Origin: Nocardioides soli
GTDB lineage: Bacteria > Actinomycetota > Actinomycetes > Propionibacteriales > Nocardioidaceae
Length of the DNA: 64,000 bases
Reading direction: 5' to 3'
NCBI RefSeq assembly: GCF_014191495.1
Contig: NZ_JACHWR010000004.1
Coordinates: 124,001-188,000, forward strand
Position numbers and translations under genes: made by a program. How positions within the stretch are numbered: position 1 is the first letter of the stretch; each line of letters opens with the position of its first letter. The notes beneath the pieces were generated by a model that saw nothing but the letters and a program-made list of their open reading frames with translations, made no database searches and was not told the DNA's origin. This document shows, one piece after another, positions 58,678-64,000 of this stretch.

Positions 58678-59447
58678 GGGACCGGCTCCGGCAGCTGTGG
58701 TTGTGCTACCGGCTGCAGTTGAAGATCCTGCTGATCTCTCCCTTCGAGGGTTTCCTCGGCATCGTCTTTCCACTGATGTTCGCCACCGCGACGCTGATGG
58801 TCTACGCCGTGAACGGCGATGAGGCGGCGATGGCCTACGCCGGCCTCGGGGCTGCCGTCATGGGGGTGTGGACGTCGGTGACGGTGAGCGCAAGCACTCT
58901 GCTGAATCGCGAACGGTTCGCCGGGACGCTGGAGCTGCTGGTGGCGGCGCCGACGCCGTTCTCGATGGTGTTGATGCCGATCACCACGGCGATGGCCACC
59001 GTCGGCCTGGTCAGCGTCGGCATCACCTTGGTCTGGAACCGGCTCGTCTTCGGCGTTCAGCTCCAGATCCAGAACTGGCTACTGTTCGTGCTCAGCGTCC
59101 TCGCCGCCACGGTGACGATCGCGATGTTCGGCTTCCTGCTCTCTGTCGTCGCCGTCCGCTACCGGACCGCCTGGGCGCTCGGTGCGTCGCTGGAGTACCC
59201 CGGTTGGCTGCTGTGCGGGTTCGTCGTACCGATCGCCCTGCTACCCGTCGTGCTTCACCCGATCTCCTACGCACTCGCGCCGACCTGGGCCGTCGAGGCG
59301 ATGCGCATTGCGGCCGCCGGTGGGAATCCGTGGAACGAGCTGACAGTCTGCCTCGCCCTCGGGCTGGGATACGCCGCTTTCGCGGCCTTCCTCGGCGTGC
59401 GCCTCATCGACTCGGCCCGCCGCAACGCGACCCTGGCGCTGACCTGA
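58674..59447 (+). CDS. ABC-2 type transporter permease, first
   Basis: A 257-residue integral membrane protein with about six hydrophobic segments. LLISPFEGFLGIVFPLMFATATLM is the first helix and RFAGTLELLVAAPTPFSMVLMP is the ABC-2 permease signature region. GTG 58674 overlaps the ATPase stop by four bases. It forms a heteromeric permease with the next gene product. Confidence 0.87.
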   Translation: MRDRLRQLWLCYRLQLKILLISPFEGFLGIVFPLMFATATLMVYAVNGDEAAMAYAGLGAAVMGVWTSVTVSASTLLNRERFAGTLELLVAAPTPFSMVLMPITTAMATVGLVSVGITLVWNRLVFGVQLQIQNWLLFVLSVLAATVTIAMFGFLLSVVAVRYRTAWALGASLEYPGWLLCGFVVPIALLPVVLHPISYALAPTWAVEAMRIAAAGGNPWNELTVCLALGLGYAAFAAFLGVRLIDSARRNATLALT

Positions 59448-59449
59448 CG

Positions 59450-60235
59450 ATGACCAATACCCGGATCTTCTTCGTCGGCGGCCTGATGAGCTTCCGCGCC
59501 CAGTTCAACTGGCTCAATCCTTGGATCCTGGTGCCGGCACTCCTAGTCTCGCCGGTCGCGCAGATCCTGCTGTTTGCGTACGTCGGGCGAGCTGCGGGCG
59601 TGGGCGACGACCAGTTCTTCCTGGTGGGCAATGCGCTGAACTACGCCGCGATCCCGTGCATGTTCGCGATGACCTTCGCGATCTCGGGCGAGCGCTGGGG
59701 ACAGACACTGGGGCTGGTTCTCGTCACGCCTGCCCGTCGGCTGCCGCTCTTCCTGGGCCGAGCGTTGCCGGTGATCGTGACCGGGTGGTGTGTGGCCGTC
59801 TTCGGGCTGGCCGTCGGGTCGCTGCTGCTCGGCGTTCGCATGGGCGCGACGGTGTGGCCCGGGCTCGTGCTTGCCGTCTGCGTCACCTCGCTGTCATGCA
59901 CCGGACTGGGCCTGGTGATGGGCGCGGCGTGCCTGAGGGTCCGCGACGGCGCCACCCTCGGCAACGTCGTCTTCCTGCTGTTGCTTGTCTTCTGTGGCAC
60001 GAACGTCGCGCTCGAGGATCTGCCGTCGTGGATGGCGGCCGTAGGCGAACGGCTCCCGCTCACCCACGGTATCGAGGCCGCCCGGCAACTCGCGAGCGGC
60101 GCGACGCTCGGCAGCGTCAGCGACCTGTTGGTGCGTGAGCTGGCTATCGGCCTCGGGTACGCGGCATTGGGCCTGGCAACCCTTGGATGGATGGAGCGCG
60201 ACAGCCGACGGCGCGCCACCCTCGAGCGGATGTGA
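59450..60235 (+). CDS. ABC-2 type transporter permease, second
   Basis: A 261-residue membrane protein with six hydrophobic segments. The signature region ISGERWGQTLGLVLVTPARRLPLFLGRALPV and the C-terminal LPLTHGIEAARQLASG are typical. ATG at 59450 follows the first permease by two bases. With the ATPase it completes the exporter operon. Confidence 0.87.
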   Translation: MTNTRIFFVGGLMSFRAQFNWLNPWILVPALLVSPVAQILLFAYVGRAAGVGDDQFFLVGNALNYAAIPCMFAMTFAISGERWGQTLGLVLVTPARRLPLFLGRALPVIVTGWCVAVFGLAVGSLLLGVRMGATVWPGLVLAVCVTSLSCTGLGLVMGAACLRVRDGATLGNVVFLLLLVFCGTNVALEDLPSWMAAVGERLPLTHGIEAARQLASGATLGSVSDLLVRELAIGLGYAALGLATLGWMERDSRRRATLERM

Positions 60236-60622
60236 CCTGCGGTCGCCGCCAGGCATGACCGCGCGGCTCGCGTCGACGACGAATGACACGGCCCATCGCG
60301 TCGTGGGCGACTCACGCACCTGACGATGCTGCTCCCAAACCGCGGATCCACGACACTCAGGTCAGGTACGACGAAGCCTGGCGCCAGCCATGAGCGTTGC
60401 TGCCTTCTGGGCGAGTAGGGCGGGTGCGGAGCGCCGTTGTCAGCTTCATCGAGGACTGGCATTGGGCCTTGACGATGGATCAAACATGTGATCGAATAGA
60501 GGAAGATGCAGTAGTCCTTCGGTCGCACGACCGTCGCTCGTCTCGTGACGCGCTGGCATCGACGTTGAGTGAAGTCCCGTGTGGTTCCAGTCCCCGGGCA
60601 CCCGTCGATCACAGGTGTGCGC
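60236..60622. other. Gap upstream of the second DUF222/HNH gene
   Basis: 387 bp with no supported gene. A TTGACG at 60469-60474 could be a -35 element. GATCA-AACATG-TGATC (60478-60493) is a short inverted repeat near where a -10 would lie. It only partly resembles the SOS boxes found before other genes of this family. Confidence 0.4.
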
Positions 60623-61852
60623 ATGTCCGAGGACCAGCTTCAGCTCCACCCGGTGCTTGCCGCCATGGGTGTGGTGGACGAGGCGCTGGCGAGCGTGAGC
60701 GACGTCGACCCGATGTACCTGTCGACCGCGGAGAAGAAGCAGGCGCTGCTCGGGTTGAGCTCGTCGATCGACCGGCTGGAGGAGCTGCGGATGCGGCTGC
60801 TGGCCGCTGCGGACGACGTGGCCGAAGAGGACGGCGCGCGCGACGCGGCGTCGTGGCTGGCCCATCACGGACGACGCGACCGGGCCGAGTGTCGGCAGCG
60901 GCTTCGGCTGGGGCGGGCACTGGCGGAGCGGGAGCGGACGGCACAGGCATTGCGCGACGGCGAGATCAACGTCGCCCAGGCGGGCGTGGTGGTGCGCGCG
61001 CTCGACGAACTGCCGGCCGAGATCGGCGGAGACGTCTGCGCCGCGGCGGAGGACCGGCTGGTGGTCGAGGCGGCGCGCTTCGGACCGCGGCAGCTGCGGA
61101 TACTCGGCCGTCGAGTGGTCGACGTCGTCGCGCCCGAGGTGGCGGAGGGCCTGGAGGCTCGGCTGTTGGAGCGTGAGGAGGCGTCGGCGGCGCGGCGTAC
61201 GTTCCTCACGACGCGGCGCAACGGCGACGGTACCACCGACATCCGCATCCGCGTCGCGGACCTCGTGTGCGATCGACTGCTGACGTACCTGGAGGCGTTC
61301 ACGACGCCACGACGTGGGGGAGCGACGTCGAGTGACCGACGTCCCTACGAGCAGCGCCTGGGGGCTGCATTCGGGGCGTTCCTCGAGTCCGTCGACCCCG
61401 GCCGACTGCCGCTCCACGGTGGAGACGCGACCACCCTGGTCGTGACCGTCGACCTGGAGGTGCTGCGGTCGGGCACGGGCGCGGCGTACGTCGGCGACGA
61501 GCCGATCTCGGCGGGTGAGGCCCGCCGGCTGGCGTGTACGGCGGGGATCGTGCCCGCGGTGCTCGGCGGTGCCAGCCAGGTGCTCGATCTCGGCCGGCTT
61601 CGCAGGCTGTACAGGGGCGGCCAGCGGAAGGCGCTGGGGCTCCGGTACCCGACCTGTGCGGCCGAGGGCTGCGACATCCCGGCCGCCTGGTGCGAGGCGC
61701 ATCATGCCGGCGAGCCGTGGGCGAGCGGCGGCCGCACCGACCTGGCCGACGGGGTCCTCCACTGCTCCTTCCACCACCATCTCGCCCACGATCACCGCTA
61801 CCGCACCGAGCGGATGCCGGACGGCAGCGTCCGGTTCCACCGGCGGACGTGA
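60623..61852 (+). CDS. DUF222/HNH endonuclease (13E12 repeat family), intact
   Basis: About 409 residues. The DUF222 domain covers most of the protein (e.g. DAASWLAHHGRRDRAECRQRLRLGRALAERE, then REEASAARRTFLTT). The HNH region is at the C-terminus: CAAEGCDIPAAWCEAHHAGEPWASGG and LHCSFHHHLAHDHRYRT, with the His and Cys zinc ligands in place. Members are predicted homing-type or repeat-associated nucleases with no known function. The ATG at 60623 is preferred over an upstream TTG/GTG-rich extension. It is intact, in contrast to its relative at 32903-34154. Confidence 0.85.
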   Translation: MSEDQLQLHPVLAAMGVVDEALASVSDVDPMYLSTAEKKQALLGLSSSIDRLEELRMRLLAAADDVAEEDGARDAASWLAHHGRRDRAECRQRLRLGRALAERERTAQALRDGEINVAQAGVVVRALDELPAEIGGDVCAAAEDRLVVEAARFGPRQLRILGRRVVDVVAPEVAEGLEARLLEREEASAARRTFLTTRRNGDGTTDIRIRVADLVCDRLLTYLEAFTTPRRGGATSSDRRPYEQRLGAAFGAFLESVDPGRLPLHGGDATTLVVTVDLEVLRSGTGAAYVGDEPISAGEARRLACTAGIVPAVLGGASQVLDLGRLRRLYRGGQRKALGLRYPTCAAEGCDIPAAWCEAHHAGEPWASGGRTDLADGVLHCSFHHHLAHDHRYRTERMPDGSVRFHRRT

Positions 61853-61859
61853 GGGCCGG

Positions 61860-62063
61860 TCAACGCTGCGTGACCCAGTGCCAGCCGAGCCACCACCATG
61901 CAAGGAGGAGCCCGAGCTGGGTGGAGCGACGGCGCAGCGCCCAGGTGACGACCTGTCCGAAGCTCGCCCACAGGCGGGGCGTCGCGAACGCGACGACCTC
62001 GACGGCGAGGGCGAGCCCGAGGACGCCGAGGTACGCCGCGACCGTGACCACGTAGCTCGTCAT
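61860..62063 (-). CDS. DUF6186-type small membrane protein
   Basis: A 67-residue protein with an N-terminal transmembrane helix (SYVVTVAAYLGVLGLALAVEVVA) and a second hydrophobic stretch near the C-terminus ending LAWWWLGWHWV. The pattern fits the DUF6186 family of small actinobacterial membrane proteins of unknown function. It is coupled to the gene upstream by a four-base overlap and ends seven bases from the convergent HNH gene. Confidence 0.72.
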   Translation of the reverse strand: MTSYVVTVAAYLGVLGLALAVEVVAFATPRLWASFGQVVTWALRRRSTQLGLLLAWWWLGWHWVTQR

Positions 62064-62677
62064 CGCGCCCACGCCTGGATCCGCCGCAGCAGCCACCAAC
62101 CGGCCAGCAGCCACAGCCAGAGGAAGCCGGTCCGCACGAGCTCGCTCTCGAGGAGCGGCTCGACGAGCGTGCTCAGTTCCGGGTGGTCGGGATCGTCGAC
62201 GAGCGGCTGCGCGCGGTGCACGAACGACCAGAGCTCGACCAGTGCGAGGGTCACCGCGAGCGTCGGCCACACCCACCAGCGTCGCGGCACGGGCGCGGCG
62301 CGGGTGGGCTCGAGCGCCGGTCCGGGCCGCCAGGCCGCGCGCAGCGCCAGCACGCCGACCAGCGCGCAGGCGATGTCGAGGGCGACCGAGGTCGGCGGCA
62401 GCGCGGCCATCGCGGCCGCGACGGCGAGGAGGGCGACGGCGGTCGCCCAGCGATGCCGGGGCGGAGCCGCCGGCGCGGCGGAGGTGGTCCGGAAGCCCCA
62501 ACGGCCGGCGTCCGCATAGACGAGGGCGGCGGTACCGCCGAAGAGCAGGATGTCCGGCAGGTAGCGGCGATGCACCATCGCGATCGTCGCCAGGACCAGG
62601 ACCGGCAGCGTCGGCTCGGTGAGCAGGGTGCGGAGTCGGCCGGGTCGTCGTCCCACGACCTCCTCGCCGACTGTCAC
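62060..62677 (-). CDS. Multi-pass membrane protein of unknown function
   Basis: A 205-residue protein with about five hydrophobic segments, including LPVLVLATIAMVH, WATAVALLAVAAAMAAL, ALDIACALVGVLAL, WVWPTLAVTLALVELWSFVH and TGFLWLWLLAGWWLL. No enzymatic motif is visible. Such proteins often occur with DUF6186 proteins. GTG 62677 is taken as start because upstream codons run into a region of low-complexity repeats on the opposite strand. Confidence 0.65.
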   Translation of the reverse strand: MTVGEEVVGRRPGRLRTLLTEPTLPVLVLATIAMVHRRYLPDILLFGGTAALVYADAGRWGFRTTSAAPAAPPRHRWATAVALLAVAAAMAALPPTSVALDIACALVGVLALRAAWRPGPALEPTRAAPVPRRWWVWPTLAVTLALVELWSFVHRAQPLVDDPDHPELSTLVEPLLESELVRTGFLWLWLLAGWWLLRRIQAWAR

Positions 62678-62718
62678 GTTGTCGAGGCTACGTCGGCCCG
62701 AACCCCTACGGTGAGCAT

Positions 62719-64000
62719 GTGACGACCTGGACTCGGCGGCCAGCACCGACTCGGCGGCCAGCACCGACTCGACAGCCAGCACCCGCTCGACGGCCAGCGC
62801 TGACACGACGAGCGGTGTTGGGGGCCGGGGCGCTGGGCGCGCTCGCGGCCTGCTCCTCCGACGGCGACTCACCGACGCAGACGCCGAGTGGGCAGCCGAG
62901 CGGGTCAACGTCGGCGTCGCCGACGTCGAGCGGCAAGGTTCCGTGGGCACAGCTGCGCCGCAACGTCGCCGGCCAGCTCGCGCGGCCCAGCGACCCGACG
63001 TACGACCAGGTGCGGCTGCTCCAGAACCCCCGGTACGACGGCGAGCGTCCGCTCGCGGTGCTGTCGGTGGCGTCGGAGCAGGACGTCGCGACGGCGATCG
63101 CGTTCGCCCGCGACCACGACGTGCCGGTCGCGCTCCGGTCGGGCGGGCACAGCTATCCGGGCTGGTCCGGCGGTGGCTCGCCCCGAGCGCTGGTCATCGA
63201 CTGCCGCCCGCTCGACCAGGTGACGCTCGACGGCGCCACGGCCACGATCGGCGCCGGGGCGGCGCTCGCCCACGTCTACCAGGAGATCGGCAGCCGTGGG
63301 CGGGCCATCGGGGGCGGTTCCTGCCCGACGGTCGGGATCGCCGGCCTCACCCTCGGCGGCGGGGTCGGCGTGCTCACCCGCGCGCTGGGGCTGACCTGCG
63401 ACGCCGTCACGTCGATACAGGTCGTGACCGCCGACGGCCGGCTTCGCACCGCCAGCGCCGACGAGGAGCCCGACCTCTACTGGGCGCTGCGCGGCGGAGG
63501 TGGGGGACACCTGGGCATGGTGACGTCGTTCGACTTCGAGACGTCGGCGGCGCCGACGATCAACACCGTCTACCTCGCGTGGCCGTTCAGCGCCGCCGAG
63601 CAGGTGATCGCGGCCTGGCAGCAGTGGGCGCCGAGCGCCGACGATCGGCTCTGGTCGACCCTCAAGGCCCTCGGCGGCGCGCAGCACCCGGGCCAGCCGA
63701 CCCTGCTCCTCTCCGGCACCTGGGTCGGTCCTACCGCGGCTCTCGACGGCCAGCTCGCGGGGCTGCTCAAGGACGTGCCCGCGCCCACGACGCGCTCGGT
63801 GCACACCCGCGGCTACCTCGAGGCGATGCAGGCGTTCGCGGGGTCTCCCGCGCGCGAGGCGTTCGCCGCCACCTCCCACGTGGCGTACGACGAGCTCGAC
63901 GCGCCGGGCATCGCGGACCTCGTCGACCGGGTGCAGGCGGCCCAGGACTCGGGCCTGAAGGAGGCCGGCATCTCGATCGACGCGCTCGGCGGCAAGGCCG
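62719..64000 (+). CDS. FAD-linked oxidase, secreted twin-arginine lipoprotein (3' end outside window)
   Basis: 427 codons are visible and no stop occurs before the edge. The N-terminus starts with GTG and holds four copies of a six-residue unit (TRRPAP and variants). A twin-arginine signal follows (TRRAVLGAGALGALAAC), whose Cys is a lipobox. After a Ser/Thr linker, the oxidase has SGGHSYPGWS, with a His that can carry FAD, and GSCPTVGIAGLTLGGG, with the second attachment Cys. This is the berberine-bridge-enzyme-like family with two covalent FAD links. Its substrate is unknown. Confidence 0.82.
   Translation, partial: MTTWTRRPAPTRRPAPTRQPAPARRPALTRRAVLGAGALGALAACSSDGDSPTQTPSGQPSGSTSASPTSSGKVPWAQLRRNVAGQLARPSDPTYDQVRLLQNPRYDGERPLAVLSVASEQDVATAIAFARDHDVPVALRSGGHSYPGWSGGGSPRALVIDCRPLDQVTLDGATATIGAGAALAHVYQEIGSRGRAIGGGSCPTVGIAGLTLGGGVGVLTRALGLTCDAVTSIQVVTADGRLRTASADEEPDLYWALRGGGGGHLGMVTSFDFETSAAPTINTVYLAWPFSAAEQVIAAWQQWAPSADDRLWSTLKALGGAQHPGQPTLLLSGTWVGPTAALDGQLAGLLKDVPAPTTRSVHTRGYLEAMQAFAGSPAREAFAATSHVAYDELDAPGIADLVDRVQAAQDSGLKEAGISIDALGGKA
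62731..62802. repeat. Four tandem 18-bp units in the signal-peptide region
   Basis: ACTCGGCGGCCAGCACCG twice exactly (62731-62748, 62749-62766), then two diverged copies (62767-62784, 62785-62802). They keep the reading frame and encode repeated TRRPAP-like hexapeptides before the twin-arginine motif. Confidence 0.85.

Noticed and set aside
60478..60497. Possible LexA/SOS box upstream of the intact DUF222/HNH gene
   Set aside because: The stretch ATCAAACATGTGATCGA resembles the actinobacterial box only in its centre. Its arms GATCA/TGATC do not match the GAAC/GTTC arms, so I did not call it.
62731..62802. Tandem 18-bp units considered as a CRISPR array
   Set aside because: The units are contiguous with no spacers and lie within a coding frame. 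No cas genes are present and no other array was seen.

Overview
The window is high-GC DNA (mostly about 70% or more) with many GTG starts, stop-start overlaps of the ATGA/GTGA type and several apparently leaderless genes. Gene content points to an actinobacterium of the Nocardioidaceae type (inference; no rRNA or species marker is present). The central theme is a KstR-controlled steroid (cholesterol-type) uptake and catabolism region. It contains kstR itself (23657-24262, minus) and seven KstR-like palindromes of the form TnnAACnnGTTnnA placed before the main steroid transcription units.

Layout. 1-3662: a clipped possible methyltransferase, a SigE-family ECF sigma factor with a membrane-anchored TlpA-like partner, an ion channel, a DUF1707 protein and a GIY-YIG protein. 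3887-14142: a complete mce4-type importer operon (yrbE4A, yrbE4B, mce4A-F, two Mce-associated proteins). 14206-17567: ferredoxin reductase, 3Fe-4S ferredoxin, Hsd4A-type dehydrogenase, a second SDR and a PPOX-fold protein. 17743-19935: helR, an RNA polymerase-recycling helicase with a rifamycin-associated-element-like palindrome upstream. 20415-23629: a secreted Ig-like protein, an ECF sigma factor and an anti-sigma-like protein with a related ectodomain. 23657-30397: kstR, a glycosyltransferase/methyltransferase/alpha-toroid/methyltransferase cassette, and a fadE34-like tandem acyl-CoA dehydrogenase. 30577-36941: accessory genes (DUF1905, a calcium-binding repeat protein, a frameshifted DUF222/HNH gene, two secreted proteins, an esterase). 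37073-41691: an igr-type operon for side-chain removal, with a fused FadE28-FadE29 and a split ChsH2. 41783-46046: a surface acyltransferase, PPK2 and a DUF480-methyltransferase fusion. 46069-51725: chsH3 and kstD divergent from hsaE, hsaG and hsaF. 51726-57711: a lower-GC island with a membrane HerA-like ATPase, a cold-shock-domain protein and a two-gene Hachiman (HamB/HamA) anti-phage system. 57712-64000: an ABC exporter, an intact DUF222/HNH gene, DUF6186 and membrane proteins, and a clipped FAD oxidase lipoprotein.

How it fits together. The Mce4 proteins would import the sterol. FadE34, FadE28-29, ChsH1/H2/H3 and Ltp2 shorten the side chain. Hsd4A and KstD act on the side chain or rings. 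HsaE, HsaF and HsaG convert the C5 ring fragment to pyruvate and acetyl-CoA (or propionyl-CoA). KstR represses these units until a steroid-CoA intermediate appears (known for mycobacteria and rhodococci). Genes for ring opening (kshAB, hsaABCD), a CYP125-type P450 and the Mce ATPase are not in the window.

The second theme is repeats. At least four unrelated palindromic intergenic repeat families are present. The most abundant one (core arms GGTTTCGAGGCTC / GGTTGAGGTGCGA) has also entered the second Mce-associated gene in frame and separates hsaG from hsaF.
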